Of a stretch of 64,000 nucleotides of DNA, positions 25,673 through 33,916 are shown in pieces. The first letter of the stretch is position 1; the number at the start of each line of letters is the position of its first letter. Made by a program: the position numbers and the translations under genes. Source of the DNA: Bacteroidota bacterium (GTDB lineage: Bacteria; Bacteroidota; Bacteroidia; Chitinophagales; LD1); contig JAFDYQ010000006.1 in the NCBI GenBank assembly GCA_018267365.1, positions 62,001 to 126,000 of the forward strand, written 5' to 3'. The notes beneath the pieces were generated by a model. The model was not told the origin of the DNA and searched no databases. It saw nothing but the letters and a program-made list of their open reading frames with translations.

Positions 25673-26205
25673 TACTTCGTGATATATGGGTTACTCTTTA
25701 CCGTCAGGACATTCTCAGATGGCTCCGTATTGGTCGTCACGGCTATCTGCTTTAGCTGCTCACCGGCGCGTCCCTTAGAGTCAAACTCTATATCTATCGT
25801 GCCTGACTGGCCCGGTTTGATAGGCTCTGCAGAGTAGGTCGGCACTGTACAGCCGCAGGAGGCTTTCGCATTGCTGACGATCAGGTCTTCTTTGCCGGTA
25901 TTGGTAAACTTAAAAGACGTCTTGTATACCGGACCGGATGGCACCCTGCCAAAGTCATGGAGCGTACGCTCAAAGCTGATGGTGGTCACAGGGCCGGTCA
26001 CGATGCTGTTAGAGCTCTTCATCGGGTCCTCTGATATATTATCAAAAGGGCTTGGTTCATCTTTTTTGGCAGCCGCAGCAGAATCCCTGGCCGCCTGCGC
26101 TGCCGCTTGCTCTTTGAGCTGTACATCGCGCTGGTGGTCTTTGTAAAATAATACACCCACGCCTATAGCGATAGCGAGTAGCAGAATGGTATTGATGTAT
26201 TTCAT
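25672..26205 (-). CDS. Membrane-anchored DUF1573 protein
   Basis: 177 residues from the ATG at 26205 (MKYINTILLLAIAIGVGVLFY); an in-frame ATG seven codons upstream is less likely. One N-terminal membrane anchor, an Ala/Asp/Lys-rich linker, then a DUF1573 beta-sandwich (ISFERTLHDFGRVPSGPVYKTSFKFTNTG, ASCGCTVPTYS, IKPGQSGTIDIEFDSKGRAG). The conserved CGC is the family hallmark. Periplasmic domain by inference. Role unknown. A TACCTTTG -7 box is at 26231-26224 (minus), close to the start. Co-transcribed with ruvX. Confidence 0.88.
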   Translation of the reverse strand: MKYINTILLLAIAIGVGVLFYKDHQRDVQLKEQAAAQAARDSAAAAKKDEPSPFDNISEDPMKSSNSIVTGPVTTISFERTLHDFGRVPSGPVYKTSFKFTNTGKEDLIVSNAKASCGCTVPTYSAEPIKPGQSGTIDIEFDSKGRAGEQLKQIAVTTNTEPSENVLTVKSNPYITK

Positions 26206-26286
26206 ACGGATAAAAACTGGCGCCAAAGGTAAGGCAAATCCAGGTCATAATATCTACCCGCGTGTCACGGTTTAGTCTTTTTTAGA

Positions 26287-27930
26287 CTAATCCTTTACCA
26301 CTTTCCGCACAGCTACCTGATGGCCCTGGCTTGTAGCCTTGACCATGTAGATGCCCTGCGCGTAGCCTGACAGGTCTATAGAGGTATGCTCTGTCTGTGC
26401 TTCTGATCTGTACACTTCATTTCCTACCATGTCGTACAGGCTCAGGGTCACGGGACTATTAGGTGGGGTCTGTATATGCAGCAGTCCTGTAGTCGGGTTA
26501 GGGTATACCTCCAGGTAGGAGAGTGTTCCCACATTGTCCAGGCCATTAGGTCCTCCGGGCCGTGTGGTCACGAGGCCGCTGCGCACCTGACTCATTGCAG
26601 CATTGGTAAAGACTGTCTTGCCTCCACTACGGCTTGGGTCGCAGGTATTATTGAGGTTGTAGCCCAGCATATAGTCCATGTGCTGCGAGGTAGGGTAGCG
26701 GTCTACATAGGTCACCTGTAGGTTGGTGCCCGTGATGCCAAATATGCTGTCTATCACCTGCCATGAGCCTCCCTGCTCACGTGCCAGCACATAGATGGAG
26801 CTGTAGGTGACTGGTAGTTGCAGCGGCCAGCTCAGTTGGGGATAGCCAGAGGTAGTAGAGTCTACCGTCAGTATCGAGTACTGGCTATAAGACACGTTGA
26901 TCAGATTGGAGGCTATGGCACCACTGCAATATGTTCCGGCTACTCTGTAGTAGCCATGTATCATAGTATCATGGAAAATAGCTTGGCTGTATGCCATCAA
27001 TGTACTTATTGGCGTATCTACACTGACCGAAGCAGTGTTTGAGGCAAAAAGTGTATAGGAGTCAGCAGTGTGGAAAGCATCATTGCGCTGCACAGCCACT
27101 ATCACATTGGCATATGGGACTGAAGTGTCAGTAGTAAAATAGCAAATTTGCGGTGCCAGTACAGCACCATTTGACGTCATCACTAATTGTAGTGTGCCTG
27201 TACAGCCAGCGGTATCTATTGCCCGCAGGTTGAGGATCGGATCAGGATTATTGGACCAGGTGAAGGTCGAGTTGTATCCAGTATCATTGCTCAGATACCA
27301 CATTTGCGATTGATACGCTGCTGCTGTACCTACAGTGATAGCACTCGCGCCCGTACATGGTGTGGCAGGGGATATTTGTACTACTTGTGGTACAAAGGTA
27401 CATGGAGCGTGTCCGCCACAGGCGGTGAGCAGGGTGCCCACTCCATGGCTGCAGGCAGCTGTGGGTTGTTTTACAAATACATAGAAATTACCCCAAAACG
27501 TGTTCAGCGATCCTCCAAAGGCACCAAATGGTGTGTAGGCGGTGCCGTAGAGTCCCAGCGAATACGTGCCTGCCGCATCTGTAGAGGTGCCGGAGATATT
27601 GATGCAGCCGCGCTCGTTGGCAGCAAAGGTCAGTGAAGGTTTATTGGCAGACCAGCATAGCCCGCAGGGCAGGTTGGTGATCGAGTCTATACGTACGCTA
27701 TCCACGGTGGCGTTAAAGCCATTGTAAGAGATAGAAGCGGGCACGTATATCTGCATATTCTCGGAGAAGGGTACGCCACTGGATACACACGGGAAGTTGT
27801 GGTAATCTGTCAGGCCGGGCTGCGCCAGGCTGCTATCAGGTGCACAGGAGGCAGATGAGGAGTGCCCGCAATATTGCGCCCACAGGCCCATAGAAAAAAG
27901 CATAGCTAAGGAGAGAAGAAGTGTTCTCAT
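26287..27930 (-). CDS. T9SS cargo protein, Cys-rich, unknown function
   Basis: 547 residues with a signal peptide (MRTLLLSLAMLFSMGLWAQ). The N-terminal ~160 residues (FPCVSSGVPFSENMQIYVPASI, LPCGLCWSANKPSLTF) recur in Bacteroidota secreted proteins, often following the signal peptide. The middle has beta-rich Ig/fibronectin-like stretches, including YPQLSWPLQLPVTYSSIYVLARE and the following ITGTNLQVTYVDRYP. The tail is a T9SS type A domain (LEVYPNPTTGLLHI, LYDMVGNEVYRSE, YAQGIYMVKA, VRKVVKD). Exported and probably surface-exposed. A TATATTAG box (27954-27947, minus) sits 17 bp before the ATG. No enzymatic motif seen. Confidence 0.85.
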   Translation of the reverse strand: MRTLLLSLAMLFSMGLWAQYCGHSSSASCAPDSSLAQPGLTDYHNFPCVSSGVPFSENMQIYVPASISYNGFNATVDSVRIDSITNLPCGLCWSANKPSLTFAANERGCINISGTSTDAAGTYSLGLYGTAYTPFGAFGGSLNTFWGNFYVFVKQPTAACSHGVGTLLTACGGHAPCTFVPQVVQISPATPCTGASAITVGTAAAYQSQMWYLSNDTGYNSTFTWSNNPDPILNLRAIDTAGCTGTLQLVMTSNGAVLAPQICYFTTDTSVPYANVIVAVQRNDAFHTADSYTLFASNTASVSVDTPISTLMAYSQAIFHDTMIHGYYRVAGTYCSGAIASNLINVSYSQYSILTVDSTTSGYPQLSWPLQLPVTYSSIYVLAREQGGSWQVIDSIFGITGTNLQVTYVDRYPTSQHMDYMLGYNLNNTCDPSRSGGKTVFTNAAMSQVRSGLVTTRPGGPNGLDNVGTLSYLEVYPNPTTGLLHIQTPPNSPVTLSLYDMVGNEVYRSEAQTEHTSIDLSGYAQGIYMVKATSQGHQVAVRKVVKD

Positions 27931-27978
27931 TGGTAAAATTTTGCGGCTAATATAATGAAAGCAGAACAGATGGCCAGG

Positions 27979-29394
27979 TTAGCACTCCGGCAGGCTCAGT
28001 GGCACGGTCTCGGCCAGGCCGCCATCTGCGGTTTCTTTGTATTTGGAGTTCATATCCAGTGCTGTCTCCCACATGGTCTTGATCACGGCATCGAGAGATA
28101 CTTTGGCCACGTCAGGATTGCTCTGTAGTGCCAGCTGTGCAGCTGTGATAGCCTTGATAGCTCCCATCGTATTGCGCTCTATGCAGGGTATCTGCACCAG
28201 CCCTCCTATAGGGTCACAGGTCATGCCCAGGTGATGCTCCATAGCTATCTCTGCGGCCTGTAGCACCTGGCCCGCATCGCCACCGAGGCACTCTGTGAGC
28301 GCACCGGCAGCCATAGCAGATGATACACCTATCTCAGCCTGGCAGCCACCCATAGCGGCTGATATGGTAGCCCCTCTTTTAAAGAGGGCACCGATCTCAG
28401 AGGCCGTAGCTACGAAGCGTACGATCTCCTGCTCCGCACCTTTGCCAAAGACAATATGATACATCAGTACAGCGGGTACTACACCGGCGGCACCATTGGT
28501 GGGAGCCGTCACTACACGGCCAAAGGCCGCATTCTCCTCATTCACCGCCAGGGCAAAGCAACTCACCCAGTTCAGCACGTCCTGAAAGGTAGTAGCAGTA
28601 GCCTGTATCGCAGCGATCCATTCTTCTTTAGTGTTATAAGAACGGCCTTTAAGAAGCTTCTTATTCATCTGTGCCGCGCGGCGGGATACATTCAGCCCGC
28701 CGGGCAGGATGCCCGTACTATGGCAGCCGCGCCAGATGCAGTCGAGCATCGTATCCCAGATGCGCATGATACCGGCACGGGTATCGGCAGGAGTGCGCCA
28801 GGCCACTTCATTATCCAGCACGAGATCTGAGATACTGAGGCCGCGGCCCATACAGTTTTGCAGTAGCTCGTCAGCATCACTCACGTCATAGCGCACGCGT
28901 ATCAGGGGTTTGCGGCTGTTGTCTTCTCCCTCCTTCACTACAAAGCCGCCACCTATGCTGTAGTATGTTTCAGACTGCTCAGTACCATCGGCAAAGAATG
29001 CCGTGAGCCGCAGCGCATTGGGGTGAAAGGGGAGGCTTTCGCGCTTCAGGAAGAGCAGGTCCGTGTTGTAGTCAAATGGCACGTCTCTGACCCCTTTTAT
29101 CCGGATCACTTTGTCACTTTTGATCTTATCTATAGTGGGGGTGAGCAGCGCCGTATCAAAAGTGACAGGGTCTGCGCCACTCAGTCCCATCATCACCGCT
29201 ATATCTGTGCCGTGCCCCTTGCCCGTCTTGGCCAGAGAGCCATAGAGATCTATATGCACCTTAGTGATGCGGCCTACATCACCTACCTCCTGCAGAAATC
29301 GCTCTGCTGCACGCCAGGGTCCGAGTGTATGTGAGCTGGATGGCCCTACGCCTATCTTGAAAATATCAAATATGCTTAGCTGTTCTTTCTGCAT
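27979..29394 (-). CDS. sdaA: L-serine ammonia-lyase (serine dehydratase), Fe-S type, single chain
   Basis: 471 residues joining the beta domain ([24 protein letters not shown]) and alpha domain of Fe-S serine dehydratases. Conserved glycines and Cys residues of the 4Fe-4S enzyme are present: [24 protein letters not shown] and [19 protein letters not shown]. Reaction: L-serine to pyruvate and ammonia, oxygen-sensitive. Cytoplasmic. A TATATTTG -7 box lies at 29435-29428 (minus), 34 bp before the ATG, so the gene has its own promoter downstream of the Nudix gene. Confidence 0.96.
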   Translation of the reverse strand: MQKEQLSIFDIFKIGVGPSSSHTLGPWRAAERFLQEVGDVGRITKVHIDLYGSLAKTGKGHGTDIAVMMGLSGADPVTFDTALLTPTIDKIKSDKVIRIKGVRDVPFDYNTDLLFLKRESLPFHPNALRLTAFFADGTEQSETYYSIGGGFVVKEGEDNSRKPLIRVRYDVSDADELLQNCMGRGLSISDLVLDNEVAWRTPADTRAGIMRIWDTMLDCIWRGCHSTGILPGGLNVSRRAAQMNKKLLKGRSYNTKEEWIAAIQATATTFQDVLNWVSCFALAVNEENAAFGRVVTAPTNGAAGVVPAVLMYHIVFGKGAEQEIVRFVATASEIGALFKRGATISAAMGGCQAEIGVSSAMAAGALTECLGGDAGQVLQAAEIAMEHHLGMTCDPIGGLVQIPCIERNTMGAIKAITAAQLALQSNPDVAKVSLDAVIKTMWETALDMNSKYKETADGGLAETVPLSLPEC

Positions 29395-29454
29395 AATATT
29401 GCGGCCTGTGCCGCCCTCATTTACTCACAAATATACGATTGAGCCTGCTTTTGT

Positions 29455-29940
29455 TTACGGATTAGGTATCCGGAACCCCACCTTGTGGTGCCCCTCTATG
29501 AGTTTGTCTACCACTACGCGGTCTATGGGCAGGTTTACATCTGTCTCCAGGTCCAGGTCTGCCATAGGCACCCAGCGGAATGCCTCAGCGTCCAGGCCTG
29601 GCTTGACCACAAAGTCAAATTTTTTGTCTGACGTCCTGATCTGCTGCCAGGCAGGGCAGGAGCAGCGGTAGTATACGGAGATCACCTGACTCTCATCATC
29701 AAAGTCGGATGGGACAAAAAAATCAGTAGTATAATAGTGATCCTCCACTACCACCTGTACGCCACACTCCTCGTGAAACTCGCGTATCAGCCCGTCTATC
29801 AGGCCCTCGCCCAGCTCCAGCCCGCCACCGGGAAATTTAGTAGTGTATTTACCTCTGATCAGTTCATCAGCCACCAGTATCTGGTCGTGCTCATTGACCA
29901 GCAGGCCATAGACGCGCACATTAAACCTTCTCAATATCAT
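29455..29940 (-). CDS. Nudix hydrolase
   Basis: 161 residues containing a full Nudix box (GX5EX7REUXEEXGU) in GGGLELGEGLIDGLIREFHEECGV. The N-terminus (FNVRVYGLLVNEHDQILVADELIRG) is the usual first strand pair of the fold. Family knowledge: Mg2+-dependent hydrolysis of nucleoside diphosphate-linked compounds; the actual substrate cannot be predicted. Cytoplasmic, transcribed in the same direction as the serine dehydratase gene but separated from it by 60 bp containing a promoter. Confidence 0.93.
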   Translation of the reverse strand: MILRRFNVRVYGLLVNEHDQILVADELIRGKYTTKFPGGGLELGEGLIDGLIREFHEECGVQVVVEDHYYTTDFFVPSDFDDESQVISVYYRCSCPAWQQIRTSDKKFDFVVKPGLDAEAFRWVPMADLDLETDVNLPIDRVVVDKLIEGHHKVGFRIPNP

Positions 29941-30036
29941 CGGGAGTGTTTTGTGCAGGTAAATGTAGTCAGGAAATGCATATGGCCTGCATGCCTGAGG
30001 ACTATCAAAAAAAATACACTGGCCACGTAGTTGCTC

Positions 30037-30066
30037 TTGTTAATTTCAGATCCTATTCTATTTTTG
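30037..30066 (+). promoter_or_regulatory. Bacteroidota-type promoter for the 30092 gene
   Basis: TTG at 30037-30039 and TATTTTTG at 30059-30066 with a 19-bp spacer match the consensus. The ATG at 30092 lies 25 bp beyond. Confidence 0.72.
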
Positions 30067-30091
30067 TACCCGCAAAAAAATATTTTGAACT

Positions 30092-30838
30092 ATGATCAGA
30101 TACATTCTGCTTCTATCTCTGCTGCTCACTACCGGAGTAGCTTCAGCCCAGGCTCATATGGACGAGGTGGTTTACCTCAAAAACGGCACTTCCGTACGAG
30201 GTCTCATTATCGAGTGGGTGCCCGGCACCTCTATCAGTATCAGGGATAAAGCCGGAGAGATGCACACCTACACTATGGCCGAGGTAGAGCGCATCCGCCG
30301 CGAGACCGGCACTAAGCCGCCACCGCCTCCGTTTTATGCGGCTATAGAGGCCGGGATCACAGATTTTTACACGCCGCATCACAATGTATACCGTACTAAT
30401 ATCGCATACGGGTCGGTGACAGCAATAGCCGGAGCTCACTTCTCAAAGGTGGTTTCTGCGGGGCTAGGTTTCGGTGCGGACATTTACCAGCCCAAAGTGT
30501 ATATGCTTTCCGCTTTTGCGCACATGCGCGTATTGTTTACCAAAAAGAAAATAGCCCCGTATATAGAGCTAAATGGCGGCTATGCCGGAATCGTTTTTTA
30601 CGATGAATATAGTGCCTATACCAGAGTGATCACCAAAAGCATCCATGCGAGTGGTATCATGGCCAATCCCTCTATTGGGGTGAAATTTAATGTGTCCAAG
30701 AAAGTGGCATTGACACTGTCTGCCGGCTATAAAGCGGTAGCCTTTCCGGGGGACAATCAGCGCGCGCACTTTTTCTACAGCGATAGTGACAACAATCTGG
30801 GCAACGCCTTTACGGTCAGGGCGGGTGTTGCTTTCTAG
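30092..30838 (+). CDS. Outer-membrane beta-barrel protein with N-terminal small beta domain
   Basis: 248 residues with a signal peptide (MIRYILLLSLLLTTGVASAQ). Residues ~22-70 (DEVVYLKNGTSVRGLIIEWVPGTSISIRDKAGEMHTYTMAEVERI) form a small SH3-like strand pattern found in many Bacteroidota secreted proteins. After a Pro-rich linker (KPPPPP), alternating hydrophobic strands resemble an eight-stranded outer-membrane barrel, ending VRAGVAF with the terminal Phe expected for barrel insertion. Own promoter at 30037-30066. Function unknown; could be structural. Confidence 0.82.
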   Translation: MIRYILLLSLLLTTGVASAQAHMDEVVYLKNGTSVRGLIIEWVPGTSISIRDKAGEMHTYTMAEVERIRRETGTKPPPPPFYAAIEAGITDFYTPHHNVYRTNIAYGSVTAIAGAHFSKVVSAGLGFGADIYQPKVYMLSAFAHMRVLFTKKKIAPYIELNGGYAGIVFYDEYSAYTRVITKSIHASGIMANPSIGVKFNVSKKVALTLSAGYKAVAFPGDNQRAHFFYSDSDNNLGNAFTVRAGVAF

Positions 30839-30925
30839 GGGTTGGACATAGGTTTATGATAATCAGTCTCGTGTGCTGTGCATGTGGCTGACCCCGGCAG
30901 CGGCAAATTAAATAGGCGCATCCGT

Positions 30926-30955
30926 TTTGAAAATCAAGGCTTATTCATATATTTG
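30926..30955 (+). promoter_or_regulatory. Strong promoter of the tRNA-Trp-secE-nusG block
   Basis: TTTG at 30926-30929 and TATATTTG at 30948-30955 with an 18-bp spacer. The expected transcript start is near 30962, followed by a small hairpin (CCCGTT / AACGGG, 30959-30976) and the nested palindrome at 30978-31017 before the tRNA. Confidence 0.8.
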
Positions 30956-30977
30956 CGTCCCGTTTTAGCGAACGGGA

Positions 30978-31017
30978 GAAAAGGACCTGCCTGCCGGTAG
31001 GCAGGGTTTGCCTTTTC
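30978..31017 (+). repeat. Dispersed palindrome inside the tRNA-Trp leader
   Basis: CCTGCCTGCCGGTAGGCAGG at 30986-31005 is identical to 19980-19999. It is enclosed by a second inverted repeat, GAAAAGG (30978-30984) with CCTTTTC (31011-31017), so the transcript leader can fold into one long two-part hairpin ending about 10 bases before the tRNA. Confidence 0.8.
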
Positions 31018-31027
31018 GGTAGTATTT

Positions 31028-31098
31028 ACGGGAATAGTTCAATGGTAGAATAGAGGTCTCCAAAACCTTTGATCAGGGTTCGAATCCTTGTTCCCGTG
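31028..31098 (+). tRNA. tRNA-Trp (anticodon CCA)
   Basis: The acceptor stem ACGGGAA pairs with TTCCCGT (31091-31097), discriminator G at 31098. The anticodon loop CTCCAAA gives anticodon CCA, closed by GAGGT / ACCTT. The T arm contains GTTCGAATC. The 3' CCA is not encoded. It precedes secE, the usual place for tRNA-Trp in bacteria. Confidence 0.97.
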
Positions 31099-31154
31099 CA
31101 CCTTTTAAAAAATCACTCGGCCAGCCTCTCGCGGCCGCCAATAAAATTGGGAAG

Positions 31155-31358
31155 ATGAATAAGATCGTATTGTACGTAGAGGAGGCTTATGATGAGCTCG
31201 TGCATAAGGTGTCATGGCCTACATGGGCAGAGCTGCAGCAGAGCGCGATAGTAGTACTGGTAGCAGCCGTGATCATGGCGCTGCTCGTACTGGCTATGGA
31301 TGTAGTCTCTAAGTACGGCGCTATGGGTATATATAATGTGATCCACGGTAAATCATAA
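31155..31358 (+). CDS. secE: Preprotein translocase subunit SecE
   Basis: 67 residues, the short one-helix form of SecE. The amphipathic conserved region YDELVHKVSWPTWAELQQS leads into one membrane helix (AIVVLVAAVIMALLVLAMDVV). With SecY and SecG it forms the protein-conducting channel of the inner membrane. It follows tRNA-Trp by 56 bp, and nusG starts 5 bp after its stop. Confidence 0.97.
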   Translation: MNKIVLYVEEAYDELVHKVSWPTWAELQQSAIVVLVAAVIMALLVLAMDVVSKYGAMGIYNVIHGKS

Positions 31359-31363
31359 AGAAG

Positions 31364-31912
31364 ATGGCAGAAGAAAAAAAGTGGTTTGTGATGCGTGTGA
31401 TCAGTGGGCAGGAGCGCAAGATCCGCGAGCACCTGATGCTCGAGATCAGCCGCAGTGGCCTGGATCATATCATATCTACGGTACTGGTGCCTACTGAGAA
31501 GGTATACACCATCAAGAATGGCAAGAAGTCTATCAAGGAGAAGAACCTTTTCCCGGGATATCTGTATCTGGAGGTAGAGGAAAAGCTGATGTCTGCAGAG
31601 ATCATCCAGCAGCTACGCCAGGTACATGGCAATCTCGGTTTCCTCGGTGGCAAGACACCTGAGGCACTCCGCGGCTCTGAGGTCAAGAAGCTGCTCGGTA
31701 CAGTAGACGAAATGCTCGACTCCGGTGAGACTATGGCAGAGCCATTTATCATCAATGAGGAGGTGAAGATCATAGACGGACCGTTCAATGACTTCATGGG
31801 CACTATAGAAGAGATCAATAATGAGAAGAAGAAGCTCAAGGTGACTGTCAAGATCTTTGGCCGTAAGACGCCGGTAGAAGTCAACTTTGTGCAAGTGGAA
31901 AAGATAGCATAA
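31364..31912 (+). CDS. nusG: Transcription termination/antitermination protein NusG
   Basis: 182 residues: N-terminal NGN domain (WFVMRVISGQERKIREHL, FPGYLYLEVE, GNLGFLGGKTPEAL) and C-terminal KOW domain (VKIIDGPFNDFMGTIEEINNEKKKL, then KIFGRKTPVEVNFVQVEKI). It binds RNA polymerase and links it to Rho or ribosomes. Start ATG 31364 is 5 bp after secE, same operon. The following 130 bp before rplK hold an A/G-rich tract and no gene. Confidence 0.97.
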   Translation: MAEEKKWFVMRVISGQERKIREHLMLEISRSGLDHIISTVLVPTEKVYTIKNGKKSIKEKNLFPGYLYLEVEEKLMSAEIIQQLRQVHGNLGFLGGKTPEALRGSEVKKLLGTVDEMLDSGETMAEPFIINEEVKIIDGPFNDFMGTIEEINNEKKKLKVTVKIFGRKTPVEVNFVQVEKIA

Positions 31913-32042
31913 CTAAAAACAGAGTAAAACACAGAGATAGAAAAGCAGGAAGGAGAGAGGGCACAGCTTCCGTATCTGACCTCCCGATGGCGTGACAAGA
32001 CATCTCTTCATTATTCATAAACAACAAATAACATAAGCTACA

Positions 32043-32486
32043 ATGGCTAAGGAAATACAAACGTTCATCAAGCTCCAGGTAAAGGGAGGACAAGCAAACC
32101 CAGCTCCACCTATCGGTCCGGCACTCGGCTCGAAGGGTGTGAACATCATGGAGTTTTGCAAGCAGTTTAACGCTCGTACACAAGACAAGCAAGGCAAGAT
32201 CCTGCCATGCGTGATCACGGTCTATACTGACAAGTCTTTTGACTTTGTGATCAAAACTCCTCCTGCTCACGCGCTGATCATGGAGCTCACTAAGAAGACT
32301 GCCGGCTCTGCTGAGCCTAACCGTAAGAAGGTGGGCGCTATCAGCTGGGATATCATCCGCAAGATAGCTGAAGAGAAAATGCCTGACCTCAACTGCTTTA
32401 CCGTAGAGTCTGCCATGAGCATGGTAGCCGGCTCGGCCAAGAGCGCTGGCTTCACTATCGATGGCCCGGCTCCTTGGGAGAAATAA
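32043..32486 (+). CDS. rplK: Ribosomal protein L11
   Basis: 147 residues, typical L11: [39 protein letters not shown], then the RNA-binding C-terminal half with [17 protein letters not shown] and [13 protein letters not shown]. It forms the GTPase-associated centre with 23S rRNA. It is followed by a hairpin with a T-rich tail (32492-32538) that could end or attenuate transcription before rplA. Confidence 0.98.
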   Translation: MAKEIQTFIKLQVKGGQANPAPPIGPALGSKGVNIMEFCKQFNARTQDKQGKILPCVITVYTDKSFDFVIKTPPAHALIMELTKKTAGSAEPNRKKVGAISWDIIRKIAEEKMPDLNCFTVESAMSMVAGSAKSAGFTIDGPAPWEK

Positions 32487-32491
32487 GAAAC

Positions 32492-32538
32492 AAGCTGGTT
32501 AAAGGTGCACTGGTCAAACCAGCGCACCTTTAGCTTTT
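32492..32538 (+). terminator. Terminator-like hairpin / possible attenuator between rplK and rplA
   Basis: AAAGGTGC-A-CTGGT pairs with ACCAG-C-GCACCTTT around a CAA loop (32501-32531, one A/C mismatch). Outer arms AAGCT (32492-32496) and AGCTT (32532-32536) can extend it, and TTTTAATATTTTTTAT follows. A competing pairing exists: CTGGTT (32495-32500) can instead pair with AACCAG (32517-32522). A strong terminator-like structure between two normally co-transcribed genes suggests partial termination. Confidence 0.65.
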
Positions 32539-32555
32539 AATATTTTTTATATCAC

Positions 32556-32586
32556 GTGGGAGAGCTCCATTGGCTCGCCTGACCAC
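32556..32586 (+). promoter_or_regulatory. Candidate ribosomal protein L1 autoregulatory site before rplA
   Basis: GTGG (32556-32559) pairs with CCAC (32583-32586), and GAGC (32562-32565) with GCTC (32573-32576), leaving an asymmetric internal loop (GA against GCCTGA). L1-binding sites in 23S rRNA and in leader mRNAs have two short helices joined by such an asymmetric loop. The site lies 14 bp before the rplA (L1) start codon. Assignment rests on resemblance only. Confidence 0.4.
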
Positions 32587-32600
32587 AAAACAACAACACA

Positions 32601-33296
32601 ATGAAACTCACAAAAAAGAGGAAAGCAGTAGCAGGCCTCGTCTCTAAGGACAAAAACTACTCGCTCACTGAGGCAGCAGGCCTCGTGAAGAAAGTCAACA
32701 CTACCAAGTTTGACGCATCTGTGGATCTCCACATCATGCTGGGTGTAGACCCTAAGAAGGCCGACCAGGCTATCCGTGGTACTGCAGCCCTGCCTCACGG
32801 CACAGGCAAGACCAAGCGCGTACTCGTACTCACCACACCTGACAAGGAAGACGAAGCCCGCAAGGCAGGTGCTGACTTCGTAGGTCTGGAGGAGTTTGTA
32901 CAAAAGATCGAAGGCGGCTGGATGGATTTCGAAGTAGTGATCGCTACGCCAAACGTAATGGCCAAGATCGCTAAGCTCGGTAAGGTACTCGGCCCGCGCA
33001 ACCTGATGCCAAACCCTAAGTCTGGTACCGTATCACCGGAAGTAGGCAAAGCGGTAGAAGAAGTAAAGAAGGGTAAGATCGCATTCAAGGTAGACAAGTT
33101 TGGTATCGTACACGCTTCTGTAGGCCGTGTATCCTTCTCTGCGCAGCAGATAGAGGAGAACGCAGCATCTCTGCTCGGCGTGATCTCTAAGATGAAGCCA
33201 TCATCTGCCAAGGGGGTATACTTCAAGGGTATCTCCCTCGCATCTACTATGAGCCCTGGTATCAATGTCGATTACAAGACCGTATCTGGCCTCTAA
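32601..33296 (+). CDS. rplA: Ribosomal protein L1
   Basis: 231 residues, standard L1: [83 protein letters not shown] and the closing [13 protein letters not shown]. It binds the L1 stalk of 23S rRNA and, in many bacteria, represses its own mRNA. A matching structure is visible just upstream (32556-32586). Separated from rplK by 114 bp including a terminator-like hairpin. Confidence 0.98.
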   Translation: MKLTKKRKAVAGLVSKDKNYSLTEAAGLVKKVNTTKFDASVDLHIMLGVDPKKADQAIRGTAALPHGTGKTKRVLVLTTPDKEDEARKAGADFVGLEEFVQKIEGGWMDFEVVIATPNVMAKIAKLGKVLGPRNLMPNPKSGTVSPEVGKAVEEVKKGKIAFKVDKFGIVHASVGRVSFSAQQIEENAASLLGVISKMKPSSAKGVYFKGISLASTMSPGINVDYKTVSGL

Positions 33297-33337
33297 TTTC
33301 TTAAACCAATTTTCAGAACATTTTAAATAGATATAAA

Positions 33338-33862
33338 ATGGATAAGGCTCAAAAAAATCAGGAAATAGCCGAACTTAAAGATAAATTCAGCAATACAAAC
33401 TTCTTCTATATCTGCGATGCATCTTCTCTCACCGTAGAAAAGATCAACGCATTCCGCCGCCTCTGCTTCAGCAAGGGTGTAGAATACCGCGTAGCAAAGA
33501 ACACTCTCATCCAGAAGGCTCTGGAGCAGGTAGGTCCGGGCTACACTTCAGTATTCCCGCTGCTGCATGGCGTGACCGGTGTGATGTTCTCTACTGAGGG
33601 CGCTGTACCTGCCAAGATCCTCAAGGAATTTCGCGAGAAGAATGACAAGCCGGTACTCAAGGGTGCATACATAGATGGTGACACCTTCGTAGGTGACAAC
33701 CAGATTGCTGTACTCGCAGCACTCAAGAGCAAGAACGAACTCATCGGCGATATCATCGCCCTGCTCCAGTCACCAGCCAAGAACGTCATCAGCGGCCTGC
33801 AAGGCAGCGCTGGCAACAAGATCGCCGGCCTGGTCAAGGCGCTGGAAGAGCGTGGTGCATAA
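33338..33862 (+). CDS. rplJ: Ribosomal protein L10
   Basis: 174 residues: AELKDKFSNTNFFYICDASSLTVEKINAFRRLC, VEYRVAKNTLIQKAL, a short variable part and the C-terminal helix that normally holds L7/L12 dimers (SPAKNVISGLQGSAGNKIAGLVKALEERGA). rplA ends 41 bp upstream. A strong terminator (33891-33916) follows and no rplL, rpoB or rpoC is found, which is unusual because L10 and L7/L12 genes are nearly always adjacent. Confidence 0.97.
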   Translation: MDKAQKNQEIAELKDKFSNTNFFYICDASSLTVEKINAFRRLCFSKGVEYRVAKNTLIQKALEQVGPGYTSVFPLLHGVTGVMFSTEGAVPAKILKEFREKNDKPVLKGAYIDGDTFVGDNQIAVLAALKSKNELIGDIIALLQSPAKNVISGLQGSAGNKIAGLVKALEERGA

Positions 33863-33890
33863 TCAGCCGCTTTTTAAGCTATCATATGAG

Positions 33891-33916
33891 AAAGCCTCTC
33901 CGTTTGGAGGGGCTTT
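33891..33916 (+). terminator. Intrinsic terminator after rplJ
   Basis: An 11-bp stem (AAAGCCTCTCC / GGAGGGGCTTT, one G-T pair, loop GTTT) followed by TATATTTATA, 28 bp after the rplJ stop. Confidence 0.88.
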
